Part shown: piece after piece, positions 43,858 through 53,281 of the stretch
Layout of the letters: each line of letters starts with the position of its first letter
How positions within the stretch are numbered: the first letter of the stretch is position 1
NCBI RefSeq assembly: GCF_001592735.1
Contig: NZ_LUKE01000001.1
Location: 1,809,120 to 1,873,119, forward strand
Source: Bdellovibrio bacteriovorus
GTDB taxonomy: Bacteria > Bdellovibrionota > Bdellovibrionia > Bdellovibrionales > Bdellovibrionaceae
Direction: 5' to 3'
DNA length: 64,000 nt
Translations under genes and position numbers: made by a program
The notes under the pieces: generated by a model
The model's database searches: none
Seen by the model: only the letters and a program-made list of their open reading frames with translations
What the model was told of the DNA's origin: nothing

Positions 43858-45003
43858 ATGGCAAACGCTACTGTGGCAGATAAAGCAAACGAAAAAGCAA
43901 ATAACGAAAAATCAAAAGCCTTAGAATTGGCCGTTTCGACAATCGAAAAACAATTCGGCAAAGGTTCTATCATGCGCCTGGGTGCGAACGAGTCTTTGGT
44001 TAAAGACGTGGAAGCCATCAGCACAGGAGCATTGAGCTTAGACATCGCTTTGGGTATCGGCGGTCTTCCTAAAGGTCGTATCGTTGAAATCTATGGACCA
44101 GAGTCTTCTGGTAAAACAACTCTGTGCTTGTCTGTTATTGCTCAAGCTCAGAAAAAAGGCGGTGTGGTTGCATTCGTCGATGCGGAACATGCATTGGACA
44201 TTAACTACGCTCGTAAATTAGGTGTGAACACCGAAGATCTTTTGATCTCTCAACCAGACACGGGTGAGCAAGCTCTTGAGATTACAGAAACGCTAGTTCG
44301 CTCTGGTGCGATCGACGTATTGGTTGTCGACTCCGTTGCCGCTCTAGTTCCTCGCGCAGAGATTGAAGGTGATATGGGTGATTCTCACGTCGGTCTTCAA
44401 GCTCGTTTGATGTCTCAAGCTTTGCGTAAATTGACGGCGGCGATCAACCGTTCAAACACCCTTGTTATCTTCATCAATCAAATCCGTATGAAAATTGGTG
44501 TGATGTTTGGGAACCCCGAGACAACTACGGGTGGTAACGCGCTTAAATTCTACTCTTCCGTTCGTTTGGATGTACGTCGTATCGGAGCCATTAAGAATGG
44601 TGAAGACGTAACTGGAAACCGCACGGCGGTGAAGGTTGTGAAAAATAAAATGGCCCCTCCGTTCACGAAGGTTGAATTTGATTTGATGTACGGTGAAGGT
44701 ATTTCTGAAGAAGGTGATTTGCTGGATCTAGCAGTCACTGCGGGCATGGTTGATAAGTCGGGTGCTTGGTTCTCTATCAACGGAGAGCGCATGGGACAAG
44801 GTCGCGATGCTGCAAAAGTCTTCTTGAAAGAACATCCTGAATACATGACAGAGCTTCGTAAGAAGATTTTAGCGGCCAACGGTATCGGTAAACTTCTCGT
44901 TGATACAAATGGTAGCAACGGTGAAGACCATGAAGGGACTGAGCCAACAGCTGAAGAAGAAGCAGCTCCAAAAAAATCTAAAAAAGCGGCAAAGCAGCAC
45001 TAG
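43858..45003 (+). CDS. recA: Recombinase RecA
   Basis: RecA drives homologous strand exchange and SOS co-protease activity. The Walker A motif GPESSGKTT is at residues 80-88, VDAEHALD and [15 protein letters not shown] follow, and the L2 region reads [17 protein letters not shown]. The C-terminus is acidic then Lys/Ala-rich ([14 protein letters not shown]). At 381 residues it is slightly longer than average. A GAGAGAGG site precedes the ATG, and a strong terminator follows. Confidence 0.98.
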   Translation: MANATVADKANEKANNEKSKALELAVSTIEKQFGKGSIMRLGANESLVKDVEAISTGALSLDIALGIGGLPKGRIVEIYGPESSGKTTLCLSVIAQAQKKGGVVAFVDAEHALDINYARKLGVNTEDLLISQPDTGEQALEITETLVRSGAIDVLVVDSVAALVPRAEIEGDMGDSHVGLQARLMSQALRKLTAAINRSNTLVIFINQIRMKIGVMFGNPETTTGGNALKFYSSVRLDVRRIGAIKNGEDVTGNRTAVKVVKNKMAPPFTKVEFDLMYGEGISEEGDLLDLAVTAGMVDKSGAWFSINGERMGQGRDAAKVFLKEHPEYMTELRKKILAANGIGKLLVDTNGSNGEDHEGTEPTAEEEAAPKKSKKAAKQH

Positions 45004-45028
45004 TCGTTTAGATTCTTGAGTTCGTTTT

Positions 45029-45062
45029 AAACCCCCCGCATGTAAATGTTGGGGGTTTTTTC
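45029..45062 (+). terminator. Intrinsic terminator of recA
   Basis: ACCCCC-rich arm (45029-45037) pairs with GGGGGTTTTT (45051-45060) around a loop of about 13 bases, followed by T residues; it lies 25 bases after the recA stop. Confidence 0.85.
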
Positions 45063-45175
45063 TTTTCTGATGTTAGTCTTGGCTGGCGCATTAACATCAA
45101 GTAATAAATCGGCAGTTTTGTTGCGAAATCTGCGTCTTTTGCGTACCTTAATGTAGCGCAACAAGGTGGCTTGCT

Positions 45176-47617
45176 TTGAAGTTTATCCGCGAACGAAGAA
45201 TATCCTTAATCGCCGCATTTATCAGTCTTGCCATGACCAGTACTGTGATGGTCGGGTGGATCTTAGATATTCCCCGCATGCGGTCTTTGTTTCCGGGGCT
45301 GCCGCAGATGATTCCTTTGACGGCGACGGTCGTCGTGTTGCTTTCTTCAAGTCTTCTTTTATTAAGCCTTGCTGCTGATCATCCTTCAAACCGCCGCAGT
45401 AAATTTGCCGCCAGTTTTTGTGGCCTTGTCGTATTGATAGGACTGTATTCATTCTCATTGCATCTAATCCCTTATTCTTCGGCGCTAGAGTTTAGCCTTT
45501 TTCGGGATAAGGTTTTATCCAGTGATGGCGTGATGTATTCCGGCAAGATGTCTGTTCAAACATCATTAGCTTCGGTGTTTCTGGGCTTGTCGCTTTTGTT
45601 TTTCCGTCTTCCGGGACGGCGAAAAGGTTTTTACCTTTTTGAAGGTTTTTTGGTAGCTGCGGCTTCATTGTGTTTTATCGCGATTATCACTTACATGCAT
45701 GATGTGACCATGTCAGGACCTTCTAAGATGATTGGCATGTCACTGCCCACTTCGGTGTGTTTCTTTTTATTGTCTTTGGGAACGGTGTTTTTAAAAGTGG
45801 ATGAAGGCTTGGTAAAAAACCTTCGTGGACGCGATGGGGCGGGGCTTTTTTTAAGGTTTTATATTCCGTTTAGTATTTTGTTTCCGCTATTTTCTAGTGT
45901 TTTTATTCACTGGGGGGAAGAAGCCGGTCATTATCCTCCGGTATTTTCTAAATCTCTATTCGTCGTTGTTATCATCTTCAGTTTGCTTATATTAGGGGCC
46001 TTCATGTCCATCGCTATTCGCAAATTGGAAATACAAAGAATGAGCATGGAAAAGGCGGAGTCACGAGCGGCTTTGCAAGAAAGTCAGGACAGTCTTAATC
46101 GCACTCAGGAAAGTCTGGAAATGGCGCTAGAAGCGTCGTCCATGGGAACTTGGGAGACTGATTTACAGACGGGTCGTCTGGTTTTTTCCGCGATGGCTAA
46201 ATCTTTGATCCAGGTAAGTGAGGAAAGTGTCACTTCGGAAATATTTTTTTCACGCATTCATCCCGATGATCAAGAAGCTTGTCGAATCGCACGTGAAGAT
46301 GCTTTGCAAAAGGGTGCGGATTTGAATGTGGACTTCCGCTACGTCTTTCCGGATGGGTCTATTCGCTGGTTCCGTTCGCAAGGACGAGCTAAACATGGGT
46401 TAGACGGCAAGGCCGTTCGTTTGACCGGCACTATTTTAGATATTACTTCTGAAAAAAATCATCAAGCGCAGCTAGAGGCGGCACTTAAAGAAGCTGAAAG
46501 TGCAAGCTCTTTAAAAAGTACGTTCTTAGCGAATATGTCCCATGAGATTCGCACGCCATTGGGGGCGATCTTAGGTTTTGCCGACGTATTAAATGATGCT
46601 GGTTTAACGGAAGAAGAACGCTCTAAGTACGCGCAAATCATTCGTCGCAATGGCGAAACCCTGTCGCACATCTTGAATGATATTTTGGACCTTTCCAAAG
46701 TCGAATCAGGTCACTTAAATGTCGAAAGAATCGGGTTTTCTTTAAGGTCCTTGGTGAATGAAGTGGTTTCGTTGTTGGAAGTTCGCGCGAAAGAAAAAGA
46801 ATTACAGCTTCATGTTGATATCGATCCGAATTTGAAAGATCACATCACTTCTGATCCGCTTCGCTTAAAACAAATTTTAATGAACTTAGTCGGGAATGCG
46901 ATCAAATTTACATCTCAAGGCAGTGTCACTATATCGGTCACCAGCGGAGCGGATGAAAGCATTCGTTTTGCGATCACGGATACCGGTGTGGGCATCGATA
47001 AAGAAAAACAAAGCAAACTGTTTCAGGCCTTTTCCCAAGCGGATAGTTCGATCACACGTCTTTTCGGTGGGACGGGTTTGGGGTTGGTTCTTTCTCAGAA
47101 ACTGGCAGAACTTTTGGGTGGGGGCATTGAACTTACACGGTCTGAATTAAAAGTCGGCAGTACTTTCACACTGACGATTCACGAATTTAAAGGTGGCGTA
47201 ACGAAAGCTTCAGATAAAACTAACATCCGAAAAACTGATGTGGTTGCGAACAATCCCTTGCAGGGTAAAATCGTTTTGTTGACGGAAGATTCTCCGGACA
47301 TTCAAAAGCTTTTAACCCTGATCCTGCAAAAAGAGGGGGCTGAGGTCGATTTAGCCATTAACGGTGTGGACTGCCTGCAAAAGTATAATAAGAGAAGTTA
47401 TGATGTGATCTTGATGGATATCCAGATGCCCATTATGGACGGATACACCGCCGCCCGCAAACTTCGTGAGGAAGGTTTTACTCGATCGATTATTGCTTTA
47501 ACGGCCCATGCGATGAGTGATGAACACCAGCGCTGCATTCAGGCCGGTTGTGATGGGTACCTTTCAAAGCCGGTGCAGCGACAAAAGCTTGTCGATATGA
47601 TTTTGGAATACACCTAA
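45176..47617 (+). CDS. Hybrid histidine kinase with polytopic membrane sensor and PAS domain
   Basis: An 813-residue hybrid kinase. Residues 1-280 contain about eight transmembrane helices, an integral-membrane sensor of the MASE type in style. A short coiled coil (about 285-315) leads to a PAS domain (about 315-435; EDLNRTQ-like start, then GTWETDLQTGRLVFS). HisKA has His456 (NMSHEIRTPLGAI), the ATPase domain has N, G1 and G2 boxes (NLVGNAIKFT, DTGVGIDK, GGTGLGLV), and the receiver has Asp748 (VILMDIQMP) and the Lys in LSKPV. The start is a TTG at 45176 with AAGGTGG upstream. It is followed by an envelope lipoprotein and a lone receiver protein that could be its relay partner. Confidence 0.9.
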   Translation: MKFIRERRISLIAAFISLAMTSTVMVGWILDIPRMRSLFPGLPQMIPLTATVVVLLSSSLLLLSLAADHPSNRRSKFAASFCGLVVLIGLYSFSLHLIPYSSALEFSLFRDKVLSSDGVMYSGKMSVQTSLASVFLGLSLLFFRLPGRRKGFYLFEGFLVAAASLCFIAIITYMHDVTMSGPSKMIGMSLPTSVCFFLLSLGTVFLKVDEGLVKNLRGRDGAGLFLRFYIPFSILFPLFSSVFIHWGEEAGHYPPVFSKSLFVVVIIFSLLILGAFMSIAIRKLEIQRMSMEKAESRAALQESQDSLNRTQESLEMALEASSMGTWETDLQTGRLVFSAMAKSLIQVSEESVTSEIFFSRIHPDDQEACRIAREDALQKGADLNVDFRYVFPDGSIRWFRSQGRAKHGLDGKAVRLTGTILDITSEKNHQAQLEAALKEAESASSLKSTFLANMSHEIRTPLGAILGFADVLNDAGLTEEERSKYAQIIRRNGETLSHILNDILDLSKVESGHLNVERIGFSLRSLVNEVVSLLEVRAKEKELQLHVDIDPNLKDHITSDPLRLKQILMNLVGNAIKFTSQGSVTISVTSGADESIRFAITDTGVGIDKEKQSKLFQAFSQADSSITRLFGGTGLGLVLSQKLAELLGGGIELTRSELKVGSTFTLTIHEFKGGVTKASDKTNIRKTDVVANNPLQGKIVLLTEDSPDIQKLLTLILQKEGAEVDLAINGVDCLQKYNKRSYDVILMDIQMPIMDGYTAARKLREEGFTRSIIALTAHAMSDEHQRCIQAGCDGYLSKPVQRQKLVDMILEYT

Positions 47618-47739
47618 AGCCTGTCTAGTCCGGCATTTCCCATGTCGTGGGGATTATTGTCCCTGGTTTACTTTATAAATTCGCTTATTGCTTTTTAGGC
47701 CTGGTGCCATGATTGCATTTAAAGACGGCAGGGGGATTT

Positions 47740-48258
47740 ATGAGAATTCTGACTTCTTTTTTCGCAATCATTTTCTCTTTGGTCTTATTGCAGGCCTGCA
47801 CTCATTACGGTAGCGAGGTGAATAAGCACGCTGATCTAAGTGAAGGGGAATACATCGTGGTGCGTTTTCCTCCAGGTAAAGACCGTTTACTTGAAAGTGA
47901 AAAATTAAAGCTGATTCAATTTAAAAATGCCATTGAAGGACGTGCAAACGTGGATTCCATTGAGGTTTTGGCATGGTCCGACCAGGAATATCCCGTGGAA
48001 GGGGTGGCCAAGCCTTCCATGGAAGAGCAGCGTTTAGCGGCGGATCGGGGCCAAGTGGTGAAGGAGTTCTTGAAAAAGGATTTGGGCTCTAAAAAGGACG
48101 TTGATGTCCACAATATGGCTAAAGAACCCGGGGTCTTTGCGAAAATCTTTACCACGGATGAGTTTCGGATGAAGGACTCTTTGGAAAGTTCGGCCGAAAT
48201 CGGCTTCGTTTCGGATAACAAAGAGTCCAAGGCGGTGATCCTTGTAAAGTATGAATAG
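47740..48258 (+). CDS. Lipoprotein with degenerate OmpA-like domain
   Basis: A 172-residue lipoprotein read from the ATG at 47740 with AGGGGG upstream; a start at 47713 would add residues before the signal peptide. Lipobox LQAC gives Cys20. The domain from about 40 has the layout of OmpA-family peptidoglycan-binding modules: YIVVRFPPGKDRLLE (first strand with Phe), IEVLAWSDQEYP (where xVxGxaD is usual), then RLAADRGQVVKEFLKKDLG (where sxxRAxxVxxyL is usual). The R of the second motif is present. It may link the outer membrane to peptidoglycan, or be a degenerate version. Confidence 0.68.
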   Translation: MRILTSFFAIIFSLVLLQACTHYGSEVNKHADLSEGEYIVVRFPPGKDRLLESEKLKLIQFKNAIEGRANVDSIEVLAWSDQEYPVEGVAKPSMEEQRLAADRGQVVKEFLKKDLGSKKDVDVHNMAKEPGVFAKIFTTDEFRMKDSLESSAEIGFVSDNKESKAVILVKYE

Positions 48259-48361
48259 AATTACAGGGATGAAAACAATACGGCGGGTCTAAATACGGAT
48301 CGTGACTGGTATTTAACAGCATGTTACGAATCTTTGATATTTTTGATATAAAAGGACCTAT

Positions 48362-48721
48362 ATGACCGCACCAACGATTCTGGTTGTTGAAGATGCTCCA
48401 GATCTTTTAATGCTCTACAAAAGGTATTTCGCAAAACTCGGTGCGACTGTACAAACCGCGGAAACTGGGGAAAGAGCCTTAGAGCTGTTAAAACAATCTA
48501 AACCGACTGTTCTTGTGATGGACTTAACTCTCAAAGATATGGGAACGGACGATTTTTATCAGAAATTTGCCGCGATCGAAGGGGCCAAAGATCTTTCAAT
48601 GATCTTGATTTCGGGCCGCGATGACTTATCCACTTGGGCAGGTCGTTTTGGCGCGACGAAGTTTTATAAAAAACCCGTCGAGCGCGATGTGATTACAGCG
48701 GCAGTTAAGTCATTCCTTTAA
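48362..48721 (+). CDS. Single-domain response regulator
   Basis: A 119-residue receiver domain with no output domain. The acidic pair is in VVEDAPD, the phosphorylated Asp is Asp54 in VMDLTLKD, the switch Thr/Ser position is in ILISGRD and the conserved Lys is in KFYKKPVE. Such lone receivers relay phosphate or act by protein contact. The nearest kinase is the hybrid kinase at 45176. Its stop overlaps the convergent subtilase gene by four bases. Confidence 0.9.
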   Translation: MTAPTILVVEDAPDLLMLYKRYFAKLGATVQTAETGERALELLKQSKPTVLVMDLTLKDMGTDDFYQKFAAIEGAKDLSMILISGRDDLSTWAGRFGATKFYKKPVERDVITAAVKSFL

Positions 48722-50919
48722 AACTGAGAAGCTAAAGACGACAAGCGAAACGAAAGAGTATCAATAAATACCTTGGCGCTTCCTTGTTGGCTTAGTTGAT
48801 TCAGCTGATGTTGCAAGTCTTCGATCCGTGTGTCCTTATTGCCCTGGATTGACTTGCCGGTCATGAAGTAGTCACCTAATTCTTTTTCTAAGGCCAAAAT
48901 TCTTAAAAGCAATTCGTTTTCTAGCGGATTTAATTTTCCGCTAAAATATTCGCTTAAGGTTTGGCAGCGGTAAGCGACTTCTTTCATCACGCAATCTTTG
49001 GTATTTAAGCCAATGATTTTACAATTTTTGAATTCGCTCGCTTTATACATCGCAAAGATGTCGGACTTTTTTTGAATCTCATAGCCCGCGTTTTGGTCTG
49101 GGCCGTTTTTAGTAAAACCGGTGCCGTCACCCAAGTCTGTATAACCGTGAACTTCAGACATAAACGGTGCGGGTAAAATCTTTCCGTTAGCAGAATAGCG
49201 ACGTAAAGCAATGATATCCCCTGTGCGCGTTTCGTTGGCCGGAACTTGCTTGCAAAGTGGCGATTCCATTAAATATCGAAACTCACTTTCATTAGTATAA
49301 TGAGTGGCGGCTGAAATTCCCGCCAGATAAGTGGCCGAGTTCCAACAGTTAGGACCGGTCCGCTGAGCCTTTTTGCCTTCTAAAAGTTTTTGTCGTCCTA
49401 ACATAAGGGCCGCTTTTAAGTCCACGTATCCGCCAGATCGGATTTCTGGTTCGGGGGTCATTTTGTGGGCTGTTGCAATAAATAATTCACGAACTTCTGT
49501 TGCTGTTAAGTGCGGAAGTTCGGACCATAACTGCACCACTTGATTCACCATGTAAGGTGACGCCATGGAGGTTCCCGAATGCGCTATCAATCCACCACCC
49601 AAACTTGCCGCCATGACTTCCCAACCTGGGGCAAGGATATCGATAGATTTTTTTCCCCAATTGCTGAAATAAGCCATTTTTGTTTTTTCGTTGATCTGCT
49701 CTAAGCTGCCCACGTCCAAAGCGCCGACTTTTAAAACATTGGGTTGCATGAAGCTTGCGGGGTATTGGCGATTTGCAAAAACATCTAAATTCTTAAGTTC
49801 ATTTCCCGCGGCGACCACAAATAATGTGTTTGGATTGCTTTCAATCATACGTTGATAAGCGCGCACGCTGGCTTTTAGACCCAGCTGATCTTTATGATCA
49901 AGTGGAATTCCCAAGGACATATTTACGACTTTAACACCGTGTTTTTTGATAAAGGCAGAAACCTTATCCATGTAAGCCACGTCGGTGTATTCGCCCCCAA
50001 ATCCAATCAAGCCAATGTTACTAAGGCCGTGAGACGCAATAGCCGCGACATGTGTGCCGTGGGACAACGGGCGTTGATCGCGAGCAAATGAAATAATGGC
50101 TTCTGATGGTAGATGCTGATTAGCGACCTGGTCCCAACCAAAATTATCGTCCACCCAACCATTGCCATCATTGTCAATACCATCAATAGGATCTGTCGGA
50201 TTGTTCCACCATTTGGTCACAAGGTTCGCGTGATTATAGTCAAACCCAGTGTCGATGATAGCTACCAGAATTTTTTCTGGATTTTCACGTTGCGCCGTTA
50301 AGACTTTCACTTCGGCGGCGGTTTTTCCTAGCTCGCGCAAGCGTGCGGGTACATCAAATTTTTCATAGAGCGAAAACCGAGAAAGAATTTTTCCGGAAGG
50401 ATCTTTTTCCACGAAAGAAACTGGTTTTTCACGGCCTTCTTTATAAGTGAAGGTGATCGTAGATTTCAGCTGGTTTTTTTCATTCAAATACTGCTTTGCT
50501 TGAATGCGGGATGGATTGTCTTTGTCATGAACGGCAATGTATTCTAAATCATAGGGGGCGCTCGTGTCATAAACCCATGAGCGCAATAAAACTGCCTGCG
50601 GAGTGGTGTTGTTTTTATTGTCTAAACCGGTCCATTCTTCTTGCGTAAGAATGCGCATTTTTTCGTCTTCTTTGACTGAAAGATTGGTTTTGATAACTCG
50701 GCCAGAACCAGGATATTGATAGCGCAACCAGGTACCTAAAACACCCGTTGAGCCATTAAAAAGACGTTCTTCGACAAGTCTTTCATTTTCATAGGATTTT
50801 TGTTTCGTCACGATTCCTGCGGCATTTTTTTCTTCGATCGTGCGAAGTTCAGCTAAGGCCGCTTCATGTCTCAAAATGAGAATTGCAGAGAATAGAAATG
50901 CGAAGTTTTTTAGGTTCAT
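48718..50919 (-). CDS. Secreted subtilisin-like serine protease (S8 family)
   Basis: A 733-residue secreted protease. After a signal peptide (1-23) and a region of about 190 residues that may be a propeptide, the catalytic triad is Asp223 (VAIIDTGFDYNH), His287 (SHGTHVAA) and Ser451 (SGTSMASP). DGIDNDGNGWVDD at 246-258 looks like a calcium-binding loop. A C-terminal domain of about 230 residues is unrecognised and includes several cysteines. Secreted subtilases are frequent in predatory bacteria and probably digest prey proteins; the target is unknown. The initial ATG follows AGGGAGC. Confidence 0.93.
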   Translation of the reverse strand: MNLKNFAFLFSAILILRHEAALAELRTIEEKNAAGIVTKQKSYENERLVEERLFNGSTGVLGTWLRYQYPGSGRVIKTNLSVKEDEKMRILTQEEWTGLDNKNNTTPQAVLLRSWVYDTSAPYDLEYIAVHDKDNPSRIQAKQYLNEKNQLKSTITFTYKEGREKPVSFVEKDPSGKILSRFSLYEKFDVPARLRELGKTAAEVKVLTAQRENPEKILVAIIDTGFDYNHANLVTKWWNNPTDPIDGIDNDGNGWVDDNFGWDQVANQHLPSEAIISFARDQRPLSHGTHVAAIASHGLSNIGLIGFGGEYTDVAYMDKVSAFIKKHGVKVVNMSLGIPLDHKDQLGLKASVRAYQRMIESNPNTLFVVAAGNELKNLDVFANRQYPASFMQPNVLKVGALDVGSLEQINEKTKMAYFSNWGKKSIDILAPGWEVMAASLGGGLIAHSGTSMASPYMVNQVVQLWSELPHLTATEVRELFIATAHKMTPEPEIRSGGYVDLKAALMLGRQKLLEGKKAQRTGPNCWNSATYLAGISAATHYTNESEFRYLMESPLCKQVPANETRTGDIIALRRYSANGKILPAPFMSEVHGYTDLGDGTGFTKNGPDQNAGYEIQKKSDIFAMYKASEFKNCKIIGLNTKDCVMKEVAYRCQTLSEYFSGKLNPLENELLLRILALEKELGDYFMTGKSIQGNKDTRIEDLQHQLNQLSQQGSAKVFIDTLSFRLSSLASQF

Positions 50920-50935
50920 CAGAAGCTCCCTTAAT

Positions 50936-50959
50936 CTCAGGTTGAGGTTGCAACCTGAG
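50936..50959. other. 9-bp stem-loop with adjacent weaker hairpin, between gpx and the subtilase gene
   Basis: CTCAGGTTG (50936-50944) pairs with CAACCTGAG (50951-50959) around a six-base loop; next to it GCCGC/GCGGC (50961-50965 with 50981-50985) can pair. On the minus strand this lies between the gpx stop and the subtilase start, so it may partly end gpx transcription or be a leader of the subtilase mRNA. No T-run is seen. Confidence 0.45.
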
Positions 50960-51012
50960 TGCCGCGAGTTGGAGGCTCGAGCGGCAGCACAGAGCTTCTT
51001 AGTGTAAAAGGA

Positions 51013-51507
51013 TCAGACAATAGCCCCAAGCGCGGCTTCAATATCAGCTTCCAGATCTTTGGGCTCATCTTTAGGGGCATAACGCTTAATTACTTTGCCG
51101 TCTTTACCAATAAGAAATTTCGTAAAATTCCATTTGATAAACTCTGTACCTAAAACACCTGGAGCTTCGGATTTTAGCCATTGGTACACGGGATCAGCGG
51201 CTTTGCCATTCACATCGATTTTGGCCATCACCGGAAAAGTAACGCCAAAATTCAATTGGCAAAATTCTTGGATTTCGTCATTGGTGCCGGGCTCTTGGGA
51301 GCCAAACTGATTTGATGGAAAACCCAAAATGACAAATCCACGATCTTTAAACTTTTTATAGATTTCTTCTAAACCCGTATATTGGGGCGTGAATCCACAT
51401 TTGCTGGCGACGTTCACCACCAAAACCACTTTACCTTGATGTTGAGAAAGTGGAACGGCTTTGCCGTCTTTGGCTTTTACTTCGAATGAAAATAAGTTTT
51501 TTTCCAT
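51013..51507 (-). CDS. Glutathione peroxidase family protein (cysteine type)
   Basis: A 164-residue thiol peroxidase of the glutathione peroxidase family (BtuE type). The peroxidatic Cys37 is in [16 protein letters not shown]; the active-site Gln and Trp are in [12 protein letters not shown] and KWNFTKFLI. It uses Cys, not selenocysteine, and such enzymes usually take electrons from thioredoxin. It reduces hydroperoxides in the cytoplasm. No signal peptide. Its 5' region faces the twin Cys-rich genes. Confidence 0.95.
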   Translation of the reverse strand: MEKNLFSFEVKAKDGKAVPLSQHQGKVVLVVNVASKCGFTPQYTGLEEIYKKFKDRGFVILGFPSNQFGSQEPGTNDEIQEFCQLNFGVTFPVMAKIDVNGKAADPVYQWLKSEAPGVLGTEFIKWNFTKFLIGKDGKVIKRYAPKDEPKDLEADIEAALGAIV

Positions 51508-51602
51508 AAATGTCCTCTGTTACAGAATGAGATTATCTGAGAAGACATCAGAGTCAAAGATCAACGCTTTAGAGAGCTAGACCTTGTGCCGAAAAGCTCT
51601 TT

Positions 51603-53213
51603 ATGGGGATATTAAGATCGATCCGTCTTTTTCTATTGGTTACGTCCTTATTTTGGGGAGTGTCTGTCCTTGCCGCTGCAAGTAGCGGTGATGATGACAG
51701 CGGCTCTTTAAGCGGCGGACTGCAAATGGGAAATGGCGGCAGCAGCGGGATCAATTTCCAGTCTGATGTCAAAATTCCCGGCTCGGGGAGCCACAACGAT
51801 ACTTCTGGCCAAGTTCAGTCTGCGAGGGATTGCTCTTCGCGGGCTTCTGATACCTTTGATGCGGCCGGTTGTTGGGGGATGACGCCTGAACCTAAGGGCT
51901 CCGAGACGTCTGATGCCGAGGAAAAAAAGAATTCGGATAAAAACGCCGACGGAAAAAAAGACGGTAGCAAATCAGGAGACAAGGCAGGCAGCACGGCAGA
52001 TCAGGATGCCGCAGAACGGGCGGCGGCTTTATGTCGTTCCCAATATCAGTCTGCTCGCCAGTCTTGTGAAAGTGCGATCAGCAGTGCCGGTGGGACTTGC
52101 GATTCAGGTTCTGATGCAGAACTAAACGCGGCTGCGGCGGCCGCAGGAAAATCTCAGAACACGACTTCGATGGTGCAGCTTGCCTGCTCTGAAGCCGGCG
52201 GCGTTTCTAATTCTGCAAAAAATGCATTAACGGGTTTTCGTAAGCGCTGCAGTTCAGCGGCGGAAAGTTGCTCCAGCGCGTGTGCGGAGCTTTCTTCGTT
52301 TTTGCAAAACAACCCGTCATGTTATTCGGCTATTGGCTTGAATCAAAGCTCGGCGCAATCATTAGCGCAGTCAAAAAACGCAAGCTGTGAGAGCTATCAG
52401 GGAAAAGTGAGCGAAGCGGATCGTGCGATCTCCAATTACGGAAATACTTCCGCAGGAGCGGCGGCTTGTCAGATGGCGACATTAGGTGGACAATCGGCCG
52501 GTTCTGCTGGCGCGGCTTCTGTCGGCATCCTCCCATTTTGCCAAGCGAATCCTTCTTATCCTGGGTGCTCAAGTGCGGCGAGCTTAAATTGCAATGATCC
52601 GTCACAATCTAACAATAAAATTTGTGTGTGCTCTAGAAATCCTAACGATGCCTTGTGTGTCGGATCTTTGAATGCGGAACATGTCTCTTCATTCGCGGGA
52701 GGATCGGTGGATTCTTCTTCGCGAATTTCAAATGCAGCCAATCCCAACACCGGAGATCTTCCCGATGTGCCAGGCCTTCAACATGCGCCCCTTCCATCAG
52801 GTGGCGATGTCCAAGGTATTGATGGTCGCCAAGGTGGGGCCGGAGTTGGAAGTTCCACGGTCGGATCCGGCGGGGGGCTTCCCAAGGCGAATCCAGAACC
52901 TTTGGATGAAGAGTTCTTATCGGGGGTTGGGTCTGCGGGCGGTGGTCGCGGAGGTATGCTTGCTTATGCGCGTATGCCGTCAAGTTCCGGAAATGATGGA
53001 TCCTCCGTTGGCAAAAAAGATTCGACCGATTCGAAAAATCAAATGCCTGACTTAAGAAGGTTTTTGCCTGGTGGATTTGCTGATCCGCGGGGAAATAATG
53101 GCATGACGGGATCAGTAAGAATAGGTGTGGACGGAATCACCGGACCTCATTCCAACATCTGGCAGAAGATTCAAAATCGATATCAAATTATTCAAGGGAC
53201 GTTAGAGCCATAA
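51603..53213 (+). CDS. Secreted Cys/Gly-rich protein, first of a tandem paralogous pair
   Basis: A 536-residue secreted protein with no recognised family. A signal peptide (LFLLVTSLFWGVSVLA) is followed by a Ser/Gly/Asp-rich, probably disordered part, an Ala/Ser-rich helical region with many cysteines (CRSQYQSARQSCESAIS, then FRKRCSSAAESCSSACAELS), and the block FCQANPSYPGCSS with CVCSRNP. The C-terminal third is Gly-rich with the conserved DVQGIDGRQGGA, PDLRRFLPGGFADPRG, and ends GVDGITGPHSNIWQKIQNRY near TLEP. The next gene shares this same plan, so the pair arose by duplication. Function unknown; surface or secreted location is inferred. Confidence 0.78.
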   Translation: MGILRSIRLFLLVTSLFWGVSVLAAASSGDDDSGSLSGGLQMGNGGSSGINFQSDVKIPGSGSHNDTSGQVQSARDCSSRASDTFDAAGCWGMTPEPKGSETSDAEEKKNSDKNADGKKDGSKSGDKAGSTADQDAAERAAALCRSQYQSARQSCESAISSAGGTCDSGSDAELNAAAAAAGKSQNTTSMVQLACSEAGGVSNSAKNALTGFRKRCSSAAESCSSACAELSSFLQNNPSCYSAIGLNQSSAQSLAQSKNASCESYQGKVSEADRAISNYGNTSAGAAACQMATLGGQSAGSAGAASVGILPFCQANPSYPGCSSAASLNCNDPSQSNNKICVCSRNPNDALCVGSLNAEHVSSFAGGSVDSSSRISNAANPNTGDLPDVPGLQHAPLPSGGDVQGIDGRQGGAGVGSSTVGSGGGLPKANPEPLDEEFLSGVGSAGGGRGGMLAYARMPSSSGNDGSSVGKKDSTDSKNQMPDLRRFLPGGFADPRGNNGMTGSVRIGVDGITGPHSNIWQKIQNRYQIIQGTLEP

Positions 53214-53281
53214 CGTCTTGATCTGAGACGGATCAATCAGAAATTGTGGAAAGTAAATGAGGAATTCTCCATAATTAAGTC

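Noticed and set aside
53218..53236. Terminator between the two Cys-rich genes (TTGATC/GATCAA)
   Set aside because: Only a 6-bp AT-rich stem and no T-run follows, so it is not convincing as a terminator.
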